A DNA stretch of 64,000 bases from Afipia sp. GTDB taxonomy: Bacteria > Pseudomonadota > Alphaproteobacteria > Rhizobiales > Xanthobacteraceae. Location of the stretch: NCBI GenBank assembly GCA_017308575.1, contig JAFKEQ010000001.1, positions 992,001-1,056,000 of the forward strand. The letters are read 5' to 3'. Every line of letters begins with the position of its first letter. Within the stretch, counting starts at the first letter, position 1. The notes beneath the pieces are model-generated. The model was given only the letters and a program-made list of their open reading frames with translations. It made no database searches and had not been told where the DNA came from. Position numbers and translations under genes: made by a program. Below are positions 35,793 to 47,055 of this stretch, in pieces.

Positions 35793-35954
35793 ATGTCTTT
35801 GCTGATCAGTGTTCTGATTACGTTTCTTGTCGTTATTCTCGTTCTTTATCTGGTCAACATGCTGCCTATCGACGGACGCGCGAAGCAGATCGTGCGCGTG
35901 ATCGTCATCATCATCGGCATTATTTCGATTCTGAAATATCTCGCGGTGTTCTAG
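35793..35954 (+). CDS. Small two-helix membrane protein (Thivi_2564-like)
   Basis: This 53-residue protein has two hydrophobic segments (about residues 3-23 and 33-48) around a short polar turn, PIDGRAKQIVRV. The arrangement fits the Thivi_2564-type small membrane family, common near general-stress genes. A GAGGGG ribosome-binding site lies before the ATG. A near-consensus EcfG promoter is upstream, and a composite repeat follows. Confidence 0.7.
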   Translation: MSLLISVLITFLVVILVLYLVNMLPIDGRAKQIVRVIVIIIGIISILKYLAVF

Positions 35955-35961
35955 TTTCTCC

Positions 35962-36180
35962 GGTCGTCCCCGCGAGAGCGGGGACCTATCATCGCCGCAC
36001 CCGCGGAAGGGAGAACGCCGTCATCCTGAGGTGCGAGCTCTTGCGAGCCTCGAAGGACGACGGCAAGATCAACATCGTCGCCGCGCATCCTTCGAGGCTC
36101 GCGCGCCAGCGCGCGTCGCACCTCAGGATGACGCGGTATCTTAGGGTCTGGATTCCCGCTTTCGCGGGAACGAGCGGAGA
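35962..36180. repeat. Composite nested inverted repeat, copy 1
   Basis: Outer arms (TCGTCCCCGCGAGAGCGGGGAC and a GATTCCCGC...GCGGGAA arm on the right) enclose an inner family B inverted repeat (TCATCCTGAGGTGCGAGC ... GCACCTCAGGATGACG, about 36020-36133). The same outer-inner-outer design recurs at 55990 and 56812. This copy fills most of the 319-bp gap between the genes ending at 35954 and 36274. Confidence 0.75.
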
Positions 36181-36225
36181 GAGTTCAGCACGGGTAAACC
36201 TTGCGGGCGAGAACAGTGCAAAACA

Positions 36226-36254
36226 AAAAGCCCCGGCATTAAGCCGGGGCTTTT
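36226..36254. terminator. Terminator downstream of csbD-like gene
   Basis: The stem AAAAGCCCCGGC / GCCGGGGCTTTT with a five-base loop has A and T runs on both sides. On the minus strand it lies 20 bp past the CsbD-like gene end. Confidence 0.85.
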
Positions 36255-36273
36255 CGTTTGAATGAAGGTCCGC

Positions 36274-36474
36274 TTACTTCAGCGTGCCGAACCAGTCGTC
36301 GATGTCTTTCTTGGCCTGATCCTTGGCATAGCCATAGCGCTGCTGCAGCTTGCCTTCGAGTTGTTCGCGGCGGCCCTCGATGACATTGAGATCGTCATCG
36401 GTCAGCTTGCCCCACTTCTCCTTCGCGGAACCCTTGAACTGCTTCCAGTTTCCTTCCACGCGATTCCAGTCCAT
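36274..36474 (-). CDS. CsbD family stress protein
   Basis: This small hydrophilic CsbD/YjbJ-type protein has 66 aa and starts at the ATG at 36474 (MDWNRVEGNWKQFKGSAKEKWGKL), the standard family opening. It has repeated charged helices (NVIEGRREQLEGKLQQRYGYAKDQAKKDIDDWF). Family members are strongly induced in stationary phase and general stress but have no defined activity. An exact EcfG promoter is 30 bp upstream. It closes the stress island. Confidence 0.92.
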   Translation of the reverse strand: MDWNRVEGNWKQFKGSAKEKWGKLTDDDLNVIEGRREQLEGKLQQRYGYAKDQAKKDIDDWFGTLK

Positions 36475-36503
36475 CGTCGTCCTCCAGTGTTGGAAAGACG
36501 GAT

Positions 36504-36528
36504 AACGGTGGGATGAAGTGGATGTTCC
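36504..36528 (-). promoter_or_regulatory. EcfG promoter of the CsbD-like gene
   Basis: On the minus strand, GGAAC (36528-36524), 16 bases and CGTT (36507-36504) match exactly, 30 bp upstream of the start codon. Confidence 0.8.
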
Positions 36529-36560
36529 TGCGGGAACTGCGGCGAACTGGCCGTCATGCA

Positions 36561-36686
36561 ATGTGTCCCGGGCGCGACGCAGCGTGTAACGCTGCTTCGC
36601 AGAACCGGGACCGCTACGGATACAGAGTGTGAAACGGCCCCGGCTCAGCAGCGCACCACTGCGTGATGCGCCGCGTCCGGGGCACG
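36561..36686. repeat. Dispersed palindromic repeat, family A, copy 2
   Basis: It begins TGTCCCGGGCGCG, has CAGAACCGGGACCG in the middle and ends CGTCCGGGGCAC. It lies directly after glcB and before the CsbD promoter region, and is homologous to the copies at 20858 and 62939. Confidence 0.8.
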
Positions 36687-36690
36687 ATGG

Positions 36691-38853
36691 TTACCCCGCG
36701 GCCTTCGCTTCCTTGCGGCGGGCGTGGAGGATGAACTCGGTGTAGCCGTTCGGCTGCTCGCGGCCCTTGAACACGAGATCGCAGGCCGCCTGGAAAGCCA
36801 CGCCGTCGAACTTCGGCGCCATCGGCTTATAGAGCGCGTCGCCCGCGTTCTGCTTGTCCACCACGGCGGCCATGCGCTTGAGCGATTCCATCACCTGATC
36901 CTTGGTGACGACGCCCTGATGCAGCCAGTTGGCGAGATGCTGCGCGGAGATGCGCAGCGTGGCGCGGTCTTCCATCAGGCCGACATCGTGAATGTCCGGC
37001 ACCTTGGAGCAGCCGACGCCCTGATCGATCCAGCGCACCACATAACCGAGGATGCCCTGGCAGTTGTTGTCGATCTCCTGCTTCACGTCATCCGGCGCCC
37101 AGTTCGACTGCGACACCGGAATGGTGAGAATGTCCGACAGCTTCGCCTTCGCACGCGACTTCAATTCCTTCTGCCGCGCGCCGACATCGACCTGATGGTA
37201 GTGCAGCGCGTGCAGCGTCGCGGCGGTCGGCGAGGGCACCCACGCGGTGGATGCGCCGGCCTGCGGATGCGCGACCTTCTGCGTCAGCATGTCGGCCATC
37301 TTGTCGGGAGCCGCCCACATGCCCTTGCCGATCTGCGCATGGCCCGGCAGGCCGTTGGCCAGACCGATGTCGACGTTCCAGTCTTCATAGGCCTTGATCC
37401 AGGGCTGCGCCTTCATGTCGTTCTTGCGGATCATCGGGCCCGCTTCCATCGACGTGTGGATTTCGTCGCCGGTGCGGTCGAGGAATCCGGTGTTGATGAA
37501 GCAGATGCGCTGCGCGGCATTCTGGATGCAGGCCTGCAGGTTCACCGTGGTGCGGCGCTCCTCGTCCATGATGCCGACCTTCAGCGTGTTCGCCGGCATG
37601 GACAGCATCTTCTCGACACGGCCGAAGATTTCGGCGGTCAGCGCCACTTCGTCCGGGCCGTGCATCTTCGGCTTGACGATGTAGACCGAGCCCTTGCGGC
37701 TGTTCCTGTACTTGGTCTTGCCCTTGAGATCGTGCAGCGCAAGAAGTCCGGTGACGGCGGCGTCGAGAATGCCTTCCGGAATTTCCTCGCCCTTCGAATC
37801 CAGCACCGCATCGGTGAACATGTGATGGCCGACATTGCGCACCAGCATCATGCTGCGGCCGTGTAGCGTCACCTGACCCTTGCCGTCGGCGGAGGTGTAG
37901 ACGCGATCGGCGTTGAGCGCGCGGGTCAGCGTCTTGCCGCCCTTTTCGAAGTCGGCCGACAGCGTGCCGTTGAACAGGCCGAGCACGTTGCGATAGACCA
38001 GCACCTTATCCTCGGCGTCCACGGCGGCGACCGAGTCTTCCATGTCGAGAATGGTCGAGACCGCGGCTTCGAGGATCATGTCCGCGACACCGGCCGGATC
38101 GTCCTTGCCGATCGCGCTGGTGCGGTCGATCTGCACGTCGATGTGCATGCCGTTGTTGACCAGCAGGATCGAGGACGGCGACGCCGCGTCGCCCTGATAG
38201 CCGACAAGCTGTGCCTTGTTCTTCAGCGCGGTGGCGTTGCCGCTCTTGAGCTTGGCGGCGAGCTGACCGTGCTCGATGCTGTAGGCGACCACATCGCTGT
38301 GATTGCCGGTGGCGAGCGGCGCGGCCTGATCGAGGAAAGCCTTGGCCTTGGCGATCACCTTGTCGCCGCGCGCCTTGTTGTAGCCCTTGCCGGTCTCGCT
38401 CGGATCGTGCGGGATCGCGTCGGTGCCGTAGAATGCATCGTACAGGCTGCCCCAGCGCGCGTTGGCGGCGTTGAGCGCATAGCGCGCGTTGGTCAGCGGC
38501 ACCACGAGCTGCGGACCGAACATGGAGGCGAGTTCTTCGTCCACATTGGCGGTCTCGACCTGCTTGGCGGCAGGCTCCGGCAGCAGGTAGCCGATCTCCT
38601 TGAGGAAGGCGGTATAGGCGTTCATGTCGAACGGCTTGCCCTTGTGGGCCTTGTGCCAGTCGTCGATCTTCGCCTGCAGCGTGTCGCGGGTGGCGAGCAG
38701 GTCGCGCGTACGCGGCGCAAGGTCGCCCACGATCGCGGCCAGTCCCGCCCAGAAGGCGTCCGGCGCAATGCCGGTCCCGGCGGTCGCTTCCTTGGCAATG
38801 AAGTCATGGAGGACAGGAGCGATCTTCAGGCCGCTGGCATCGATACGTTTCAT
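36691..38853 (-). CDS. glcB: Malate synthase G
   Basis: This enzyme condenses glyoxylate and acetyl-CoA to malate, the second glyoxylate-cycle step, so the organism can grow on C2 compounds, fatty acids or polyhydroxybutyrate. The 720-aa length is typical of isoform G. Visible motifs are [17 protein letters not shown] (metal-binding acidic residues), [36 protein letters not shown] and [11 protein letters not shown]. It is monocistronic by appearance; isocitrate lyase is not in the window. Confidence 0.97.
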   Translation of the reverse strand: MKRIDASGLKIAPVLHDFIAKEATAGTGIAPDAFWAGLAAIVGDLAPRTRDLLATRDTLQAKIDDWHKAHKGKPFDMNAYTAFLKEIGYLLPEPAAKQVETANVDEELASMFGPQLVVPLTNARYALNAANARWGSLYDAFYGTDAIPHDPSETGKGYNKARGDKVIAKAKAFLDQAAPLATGNHSDVVAYSIEHGQLAAKLKSGNATALKNKAQLVGYQGDAASPSSILLVNNGMHIDVQIDRTSAIGKDDPAGVADMILEAAVSTILDMEDSVAAVDAEDKVLVYRNVLGLFNGTLSADFEKGGKTLTRALNADRVYTSADGKGQVTLHGRSMMLVRNVGHHMFTDAVLDSKGEEIPEGILDAAVTGLLALHDLKGKTKYRNSRKGSVYIVKPKMHGPDEVALTAEIFGRVEKMLSMPANTLKVGIMDEERRTTVNLQACIQNAAQRICFINTGFLDRTGDEIHTSMEAGPMIRKNDMKAQPWIKAYEDWNVDIGLANGLPGHAQIGKGMWAAPDKMADMLTQKVAHPQAGASTAWVPSPTAATLHALHYHQVDVGARQKELKSRAKAKLSDILTIPVSQSNWAPDDVKQEIDNNCQGILGYVVRWIDQGVGCSKVPDIHDVGLMEDRATLRISAQHLANWLHQGVVTKDQVMESLKRMAAVVDKQNAGDALYKPMAPKFDGVAFQAACDLVFKGREQPNGYTEFILHARRKEAKAAG

Positions 38854-39189
38854 GATAAATCTCGCGGAAAACGGCGAACAACACGCCGCGCGGTGGGCTT
38901 CGGGATGAGGTGGTAAGCGCCGCCGGAAAACGGCGTGACGGGGATGGTTTTAACGCCAAAAGCAGGCAAAAGAGAAGGGCTTTCCCCGCCCGGCAAGGCG
39001 CCTGTCCCGGCCTGAAAAGCGCTGCTTTTTTTAATTGGTATCGGGAATTCCTGGCCGCTCGTCCCCGCGAACGCGGGGCATCGGAATGTCGCAAGCACTG
39101 GATTCCCGCTTTCGCGGGAATGACCGGAGAGAGTGTGCTGAACGGAACGGCTTCCTCGCCGGGACCGAGATACCTGCGCCGCTCGTTCC
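38854..39189. other. Intergenic region with a dispersed inverted repeat
   Basis: This 336-bp gap lies between cysNC and glcB. It has an inverted repeat of the simple type at about 39059-39127 (CTCGTCCCCGCGAACGCGGGG... and GATTCCCGCTTTCGCGGGAATG). The glcB promoter must be near 38860-38920. I see no gene. Confidence 0.55.
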
Positions 39190-41106
39190 TCAGATATTGG
39201 CGGCGAGGTCGCCCGGTTCGTTGAACAGAAGGCCGGAGCTGGCCAACAGACGTTCGATGTCGTCGGCAGCTTCGGTGACCGAGCGCGTCGAGGTGTCGAT
39301 GACGAGTTCGGCATCGTTCGGCGGCTGATAGTCGTTGGCGATGCCGGTGAAGCTCGGAAGATTGCCTGCGCGGGCCTTGGCGTAGTGGCCCTTGGGATCG
39401 CGGCTCTCGCAGATTTCCGCCGGCGTGGAGACATAAATCTCGCGGAACAGGTCCTCGGCAATGCGCCGTGCATTGGCGCGGTCGTCGCGCGACGGCGACA
39501 CGGCGGCGACGATGGCGATATGGCCGTTGCGGGCGAGATGCGTTGCGATCTCCGCGAGGCGGCGGATGTTCTCCGCGCGCGCTTCGGGCGAGAATCCGAG
39601 ATCGCCGTTGAGGCCCGCGCGCAGCGTGTCGCCATCGAGAAGAATCGGCGAGCCGCCGCGCGTGAACAGCTTGCGCTCCAGCGCGCGCGCCAGCGTGGAC
39701 TTGCCCGAGCCCGGCAGGCCGGTGAACCACACCACCGCGCCGCCATGGCCATAGCGCGCGGACCGCTCGTCCGGCCGCAGCGCGGAGTCCACCGGCACGA
39801 TATCGACCGGCACGGCGCGCTGTCCGGCATCGACGCTCAGCACAAGGCCGCCGCCCGCGATGCGGCCGTTGACCTCAATCACAAGACGTCCGGTGCGCGG
39901 ATTGTCGGTATAGGCGTCGGCGGCGACGGGCTTCGCCAGCGAAATGTCGATCTCGCCGACATGGTTGCGGCCGATGGACGCCGTTGCGACGCTTTCGAGT
40001 TCGCCGGGATCGACCGCCTTGTCGATGGCGACCACATTGGCGCGGGTTTCCATGGTGCCGAGGCGCACGAGAATGGATGCGCCGGCCGTCAGCGGCGTGT
40101 CATGCAGCCAGAAGATGCGCGCGCGCAGGCGGCGGGTGTCGCGCGGCGCGGCGTTGATATGACCGATGATATCGCCGCGTTCCAGAAACAGTTCGCGGTC
40201 CAGCGTGATGCCGATTGAGCGGCCCGCGCCGTGCCGCCCGAACACCGGCGTCACCGGCCAGCTTTCCACAGACTTCACCTTCGCGACCTTGCCCGCGGGC
40301 ATGATGACGATTTCGTCGCCAGTGCCGATGTGACCGGATTCGACGCGGCCCGCGACAATGCGCCGGTCGTCGAACTTGGTGATCAGTTGCACCGGGAATC
40401 GCAGCGCGAGTTCATCGAGCGCACGCGCGGGCGTGAGCTGATCGATCGCTTCCACCACGGTCGGGCCGCTGTACCAGCGAATGTTGGCGGTGAGGGCCGC
40501 GACGCCGTCGCCGTCGCGCGCGGAAATCGGAATGATCGCAGTCGGCGTGACGCCAAGACCGGTGAGATGCGCCGAAATCTCGTCGCTGATCGCATTGAAG
40601 CGCGCCGCGCTGTAATCGACGCGGTCCATCTTGTTGACCACCACGGCGACCTGCTTCACGCCCAGCAGATGCAACAGATAGCCGTGACGGCGGGTCTGGT
40701 CGCGCACGCCTTCCAGCGCATCGATGATGAGCACCGCGCCGTCTGCCTGCGCCGCGCCGGTGATCATGTTGCGCAGAAACTCCGCATGGCCCGGCGCGTC
40801 GATCAGGATGACGTCGCGCGACGGCGTGCGGAAACGGATCTGCGTGGTGTCGATGGTGATGCCCTGGTCGCGCTCGGTCTGCAGCGCGTCGAGCAGGAAC
40901 GACCATTCGAACGGCATGCCGCGCCGCGCGCTGACGGCCTGCAGCATTTCCAGCTTACCGTCGGGCAGACTGCCGGTTTCGTGCAGCAGGCGGCCGACCA
41001 GCGTGGACTTGCCGTGATCGACATGGCCGACGATGACGATGCGCACCTGCGGGCGGGGCGTGACGTTCTGTACGGGGAAGGAGGCTTTGGCGACGGCGAC
41101 GTTCAT
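39190..41106 (-). CDS. cysNC: Bifunctional sulfate adenylyltransferase subunit 1 / APS kinase (CysNC)
   Basis: The N-terminal GTPase (CysN) drives ATP sulfurylase; the C-terminal domain (CysC) phosphorylates APS to PAPS. In this 638-aa protein the G1 loop is GHVDHGKST at residues 27-35, then DAPGHAEF and NKMD. The beta-barrel domains follow, and a second P-loop, [15 protein letters not shown], starts near residue 465. The kinase domain is complete ([41 protein letters not shown]). The fusion is of the NodQ/CysNC type. It starts 11 bp after cysD in the same operon. Confidence 0.95.
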   Translation of the reverse strand: MNVAVAKASFPVQNVTPRPQVRIVIVGHVDHGKSTLVGRLLHETGSLPDGKLEMLQAVSARRGMPFEWSFLLDALQTERDQGITIDTTQIRFRTPSRDVILIDAPGHAEFLRNMITGAAQADGAVLIIDALEGVRDQTRRHGYLLHLLGVKQVAVVVNKMDRVDYSAARFNAISDEISAHLTGLGVTPTAIIPISARDGDGVAALTANIRWYSGPTVVEAIDQLTPARALDELALRFPVQLITKFDDRRIVAGRVESGHIGTGDEIVIMPAGKVAKVKSVESWPVTPVFGRHGAGRSIGITLDRELFLERGDIIGHINAAPRDTRRLRARIFWLHDTPLTAGASILVRLGTMETRANVVAIDKAVDPGELESVATASIGRNHVGEIDISLAKPVAADAYTDNPRTGRLVIEVNGRIAGGGLVLSVDAGQRAVPVDIVPVDSALRPDERSARYGHGGAVVWFTGLPGSGKSTLARALERKLFTRGGSPILLDGDTLRAGLNGDLGFSPEARAENIRRLAEIATHLARNGHIAIVAAVSPSRDDRANARRIAEDLFREIYVSTPAEICESRDPKGHYAKARAGNLPSFTGIANDYQPPNDAELVIDTSTRSVTEAADDIERLLASSGLLFNEPGDLAANI

Positions 41107-41117
41107 GGAGCGGCCTC

Positions 41118-41978
41118 TCAGAGATAGCCGGCGACGCGAAGCCGCTCGAAGGCATCTTCGGTTTCATGATCCAGCGCGCGGCCCGCGCGTTCTGGAATTT
41201 TCGTGGCTTTCAGTTCGGCCAGGATTTCCGCGATGTTCGAGGCGTCGGACACGACGGGATTGGTGATGTCCTGATCGCCAAGCGAGCGATAGCGCTTGCC
41301 GTTGTTCGACAGATACAGCGGGATGATCGGAATGTTTTCGCGCGCCGTGTAGGCCCAGATGTCTTCCTCGGTCCAGTGCAGGATCGGGTGGACGCGCAGG
41401 TGCGCGCCCTGCGGCACCGAGGCGTTGAAGTGGTCCCAGAATTCCGGCGGCTGGTCGCGCACGTCCCATCCACCCTCTAAACCGCGCGGTGAGAACACGC
41501 GCTCCTTGGCGCGGGTCGCCTCCTCGTCGCGGCGGATGCCCGCGATCAGTCCGTCGAAGCCGTACTTTGCAAGAGCAAGCTTGAGTCCTTCGGTCTTGCG
41601 CGCGGCGGAGCGGGCGGCGGGCGGCAGTGTCGGATCGATCTCCTCGATCGGCGGGCAGTAATCGACTTTAAGATCGAGATCCCATTCCTTCGCGTACTGC
41701 TCGCGGAAGGCGTACATCTCGGGAAACTTCTTCTGCGTATCGACATGCAGCGCAGGGAACGGGACTTTGCCGAAGAACGCCTTGCGCGCCAGCCAGATCA
41801 TCACGTTCGAGTCTTTGCCGAGCGACCACAAGAGCGCCAGCTTCTTCAGCCGCGCGAAGGCCTCGCGGAAAATGTAGATGCTCTGCGCTTCCAGCTCGTC
41901 GAGATGATCCATCGACGGCACCGGCGGTCTTCCATGGGAAGAAAGAGGTGCCGAAGCCGGTGCCGAAACGAATGCCAT
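41118..41978 (-). CDS. cysD: Sulfate adenylyltransferase subunit 2 (CysD)
   Basis: CysD is the catalytic PP-loop subunit that forms APS from sulfate and ATP together with CysN. The ATG at 41978 ([12 protein letters not shown]) has GGAG 8 nt upstream; starts at 42068 or 41912 are possible. Family motifs are [20 protein letters not shown], the PP-loop [48 protein letters not shown] and [10 protein letters not shown]. It is the first gene of the leftward cys operon and divergent from cysG. Confidence 0.95.
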   Translation of the reverse strand: MAFVSAPASAPLSSHGRPPVPSMDHLDELEAQSIYIFREAFARLKKLALLWSLGKDSNVMIWLARKAFFGKVPFPALHVDTQKKFPEMYAFREQYAKEWDLDLKVDYCPPIEEIDPTLPPAARSAARKTEGLKLALAKYGFDGLIAGIRRDEEATRAKERVFSPRGLEGGWDVRDQPPEFWDHFNASVPQGAHLRVHPILHWTEEDIWAYTARENIPIIPLYLSNNGKRYRSLGDQDITNPVVSDASNIAEILAELKATKIPERAGRALDHETEDAFERLRVAGYL

Positions 41979-42120
41979 TGCATGTCTCCGTGCCGGGCGC
42001 GGACCACGCCCTGTGCTGCCGATGCCGCGGGATGCAGCGCCGCCGCGAGGGGGCGCGAGAAGATGCATCTCTTTCGCGGGTGATTGTTGGTACAGAATTC
42101 CAAAGTTGCATCGCAGCGTA

Positions 42121-42180
42121 GAAGAAATAATTTTCTCTTTAAGCCGCTTGCAAGATACATAAATAGAAAATAATTTCAGT
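42121..42180. promoter_or_regulatory. Paired AT-rich operator-like sites in the cysD-cysG divergent promoter region
   Basis: GAAATAATTTTC (42124-42135) and GAAAATAATTTC (42166-42177) are near-palindromic and, with one mismatch, mirror images of each other. Their centres are 42 bp apart, four helical turns. They stand out in otherwise GC-rich DNA between divergent sulfate genes, so a shared regulator site is plausible. The regulator is not known. Confidence 0.45.
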
Positions 42181-42211
42181 CAACCCCGCAAATGGGGCCT
42201 TGGAGTTTCTC

Positions 42212-43636
42212 ATGAGGTTTCTGCCGGTCTTTCTCGATCTGCACGCCGGACCGGCCGTTCTGGTCGGAGCGGGCGAGCCTGCGCGGGCGAAATTGCGACT
42301 GCTGCTGGCAGCGGGGGCGCGCGTGCGCTGGTATGCGACGGCCGGCCGGCATGACGTGTCGTCCTTTGATGTCGCATCGGCAGAACGCATCGAGCGGGCC
42401 GCAGGCGATCCGCTCACCGCTGATCTTTCCAATGTCATTGCGGTCTTGTGCGCGGGTGCGGGCGACACCGGTCATGCGATGGCCGCGCGGGCGCGCGCGC
42501 TCGGTATTCCCGTCAACGTGATGGACGAGACGGCGCATTCGACTTTCATTTTTCCAGCCGTGGTCGATCGCGGCGATGTGGTTGTCGCCATCGGCACCGG
42601 CGGCGCGTCGCCGGTGGTGGCGCGGCGTGTACGCGAACGCATCGAGGCGATGCTGCCCGCGCGCATCGGCGATCTCGCCGGATTCATCGGGCGCTGGCGC
42701 GAGACCATCAAGACGAAGCTGCCGGACATGGCGCTGCGCCGTCTGTTCTGGGAGCGTGTGATCGACGGGCCGATCGGCGCCGATGTGCTCGCTGGCCGTG
42801 CCGCGCAGGCCCATCAGGCGCTGGCGCGGATCTCCAATCCCGCATCCTTTGCGCGCAATATCGGCGAAGGCTTTGTCACGCTGGTCGGCGCGGGGCCGGG
42901 CGATCCGGATCTGATCACCATCAAGGCGCTGCGCGCGCTGCAAGACGCCGATGTGGTGTTCTACGACGATCTCGTTACGCCCGAAATTCTCGACCGCGCG
43001 CGCCGCGATGCCGCGCTGGTGCCGGTCGGCCGCCGCGCCGGCAAGCCGGGCATCGGGCAGGATGCGATCCATCGCCTGCTGATCGATGCCGCGCAGTCCG
43101 GCAAGCGCGCCGTGCGGCTGAAGGGCGGCGATCCTTTCATTTTCGGACGTGGTGGCGAGGAAGTCGAAGCGCTGCGCGCGGCGGGCGTCGCTTACGCCGT
43201 GATACCCGGCATCACTGCAGGGCTCGGCGCGGCGGCCGAATCCGAAGTGCCGCTCACTTACCGGCAGGAGGCGCTGCGCGTCACCTTCCTCACCGCGCAC
43301 AAGGTGGCGGATGCAGGCGAGGTCGACTGGTCCGCACTGACCGACACGCAGATGACGGTGGTCGTCTACATGGGCCTGACCGCCGCGCCCGCGATCCGCG
43401 ACGGCCTGCTCCGCGCGGGCCGTTCGGCGCAGACGCCGGTCGGCGTGTTCGCGCGCGCCACGCGCCCCGATGCGAAAACCGTTGTCGGCGTGCTGGACGA
43501 TCTTCCGGAGTTGGCGGCGCAGGCCGCGCCCGGTCCCGCCATTCTCATCATCGGCGACGTCGTCGCCCGCTCCGCCGCGTGGCGGAACGCCAGCCCCGAA
43601 AACATCATCCCTCAACTCCTTATGGCAGCCGAATGA
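42212..43636 (+). CDS. cysG: Siroheme synthase (multifunctional CysG)
   Basis: CysG makes siroheme, the sulfite/nitrite reductase cofactor, from uroporphyrinogen III: SAM-dependent methylation plus precorrin-2 dehydrogenation and ferrochelation. The N-terminal domain (about residues 1-200) carries VLVGAGEPARAKLRLL and the C-terminal methyltransferase domain has VGAGPGDPDLITIKALRALQDADVV, LKGGDPFIFGRGGEE and VVYMGL. The ATG at 42212 follows GGAG; a TTG 12 bp upstream is less likely. 474 aa. It leads the assimilatory sulfite reduction operon. Confidence 0.95.
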   Translation: MRFLPVFLDLHAGPAVLVGAGEPARAKLRLLLAAGARVRWYATAGRHDVSSFDVASAERIERAAGDPLTADLSNVIAVLCAGAGDTGHAMAARARALGIPVNVMDETAHSTFIFPAVVDRGDVVVAIGTGGASPVVARRVRERIEAMLPARIGDLAGFIGRWRETIKTKLPDMALRRLFWERVIDGPIGADVLAGRAAQAHQALARISNPASFARNIGEGFVTLVGAGPGDPDLITIKALRALQDADVVFYDDLVTPEILDRARRDAALVPVGRRAGKPGIGQDAIHRLLIDAAQSGKRAVRLKGGDPFIFGRGGEEVEALRAAGVAYAVIPGITAGLGAAAESEVPLTYRQEALRVTFLTAHKVADAGEVDWSALTDTQMTVVVYMGLTAAPAIRDGLLRAGRSAQTPVGVFARATRPDAKTVVGVLDDLPELAAQAAPGPAILIIGDVVARSAAWRNASPENIIPQLLMAAE

Positions 43637-43944
43637 CCTCTCCCCTGCAACAGAAGATCAAGATTTCCGGTCCCTCCATCGTCACCGCCAATCGCACCCG
43701 CGACGGCGCGGTGATCTACCGCACCTCGTCGCACGACTGGTCGGTGAAACTCGATGACGCGGCCGTCGTGCGGACCGCCGACGATGCGCGCGCGCTCCTG
43801 ACTGACGCCGCCGCCGACGATCTCGGCGCGATCGGGCCTTACATCGCGCCGGTGGATGTGACGGACCATGGTATCGCGCCGGGCAACCTGCGCGAGAAAA
43901 TCCGCCAGCAGGGCGTGACTATCGACCTGCTGGTCTCGGCCTGA
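43633..43944 (+). CDS. DUF2849 protein of the sulfite reduction operon
   Basis: This 103-aa cytoplasmic protein of the DUF2849 family is almost always found between cysG and cysI in alphaproteobacteria. It begins MTSPLQQKIKISGPSIVTANR, with GAVIYRTSSHDWSVKLDDAAV and a conserved IAPVDVTDHGIAPGNLREKIR segment. The ATG overlaps the cysG stop by 4 nt. No activity is known; position suggests a role with sulfite reductase, perhaps assembly or electron supply. Confidence 0.85.
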   Translation: MTSPLQQKIKISGPSIVTANRTRDGAVIYRTSSHDWSVKLDDAAVVRTADDARALLTDAAADDLGAIGPYIAPVDVTDHGIAPGNLREKIRQQGVTIDLLVSA

Positions 43945-43983
43945 GGCGCTTCGCGCCTCGGCTTCAGTTTCAAGGCTTCCGCT

Positions 43984-45625
<1,642 letters not shown>

Positions 45626-45639
<14 letters not shown>

Positions 45640-46138
45640 GGGCAATACCGTCGTCGCCGACGACTTCGTGCATTTGGCCGATGACGCGCCGCTGCCCGCC
45701 GATGGCGCGGTGCTGCTGCCGGCCGAGCGGTTTCTTGCCGATCCAAAAGCGGCGCTGTCGCGTGGCGACAAGATCGGTGTGATCTGGCCGAACAACCGCG
45801 ATGTCGAGGACCTGCTGCCGTATCTCGACGGTCTTGCGGCGGTGGCGCTGGTGTTCCCGGTGTTCCGCGACGGCCGCGCCTATTCGCAGGCGCGCCTGCT
45901 GCGCGAGCGGTACAAGTTCAAGGGCGAGTTGCGCGCCACCGGGCAGGTGCTGCGCGACCAGTTCATGTTCATGCTGCGCGCGGGCTTCGACGCTTTCGAG
46001 GTGAAGAAGGACAGCGACGCGCAGGTGTTCGCCGATGTCGCGCGCCGCTTCTCGGTGTTCTATCAGCCGGTGGGCGATGGGCGCATCCCGGCGTTCCGGC
46101 GGCGGCTGATGCACATGCCAGAAAGCGCCAGGCCATGA
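45626..46138 (+). CDS. DUF934 protein of the sulfite reduction operon
   Basis: This 170-aa DUF934 family protein is encoded between sulfite reductase and CysH. The sequence includes GVIWPNNRDVEDLLPYL, LVFPVFRDGRAYSQARLLRERY and FKGELRATGQVLRDQFMFMLRAGFD, the conserved family core. The start overlaps cysI by 14 nt and the stop overlaps the cysH ATG by 4 nt, so stoichiometry is coupled. No biochemical activity has been established; a role as a CysI-specific partner is inferred from invariable co-location. Confidence 0.88.
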
Positions 46139-46884
46139 GCGCCGCGCCGTCATTTCTGTCGCAGGCCTCTTCCGCTGCGTCGCCGCCGTCCCGTCTCGCG
46201 GATGAAACGGCGAAGCTCGATCGCGCGCTGGCGGACGCATCGCCCGCGCAGATCATCGCAGCGGCGGTGAAGCAGGTCGGCCGCGAGCGGCTCGCGGTGG
46301 TGTCGTCGTTCGGCACGGAATCGGCGGCGCTGTTGAAGATCGCGGCGGATGTCGATCCAGCGATTCCGGTGGTGTTTCTCGATACCGGCTGGCTGTTTCA
46401 GGAAACGCTGGACTACCGCGATACGCTCATCGATCTGCTCGGCCTCACCGATGTGCGCACCATCCATCCGCTTGCAGAGACGCTGGCGCGTGAGGACAAG
46501 GATCGCGACCTGTGGTTCTCGAATCCCGATCAGTGCTGTTTCATCCGCAAGGTCGAGCCGCTGGCGCGCGCGCTGGCGCCGTTCGATGGCTGGATCAATG
46601 GCCGCAAACGGTTCCAGGGCGGCGACCGCGCCGCCCTGTCGGTGGTCGAAGCCGACGGCGAGCGGCTGAAATTCAATCCGTTGGCCAATGTGTCGCAGGA
46701 CGAACTGAAGGCGCTCTATGCGACAATGAACCTGCCGCCGCATCCGCTGACTGCATCCGGCTTCACCTCGATCGGCTGCATGCCGTGCACCACGCGCACC
46801 AAACCCGGCGAAGATCCGCGCGCCGGACGCTGGCGCGATCGCGGCAAGACAGAATGCGGCATTCACGTCACGAAAGTTTTGTAG
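46135..46884 (+). CDS. cysH: Adenylyl-sulfate (APS) reductase CysH
   Basis: CysH reduces activated sulfate to sulfite with thioredoxin. The PP-loop-like segment is VSSFGTESAALL. The [4Fe-4S]-binding cysteines of APS-type enzymes are present as C134-C135 (DQCCFIRKVEPL) and C215/C218 (GCMPC), and the catalytic Cys is C241 in TECGIH. These mark APS reductase rather than the cluster-free PAPS reductase of E. coli. The 249-aa protein is the last gene of cysG-DUF2849-cysI-DUF934-cysH. Confidence 0.93.
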   Translation: MSAAPSFLSQASSAASPPSRLADETAKLDRALADASPAQIIAAAVKQVGRERLAVVSSFGTESAALLKIAADVDPAIPVVFLDTGWLFQETLDYRDTLIDLLGLTDVRTIHPLAETLAREDKDRDLWFSNPDQCCFIRKVEPLARALAPFDGWINGRKRFQGGDRAALSVVEADGERLKFNPLANVSQDELKALYATMNLPPHPLTASGFTSIGCMPCTTRTKPGEDPRAGRWRDRGKTECGIHVTKVL

Positions 46885-47055
46885 AATTTTAAACGCCGCG
46901 AAATCTGGATTTCTCGATCGCCGCTGTTTCTTGGAATGTTAGTTCTGTAAGCTCGCGAAGAATGAAAGCCGGTTTCGTTGACAGAATGATGCGACTTCCA
47001 GAGTTTCACGCCTTCCCTGATGGCGATGACGCCGTCGGTTTGAATGGAGATTGAA

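Noticed and set aside
46978..46983. TTGACA as a -35 element for the sulfate-binding-protein gene
   Set aside because: No acceptable -10 hexamer at 16-18 bp.
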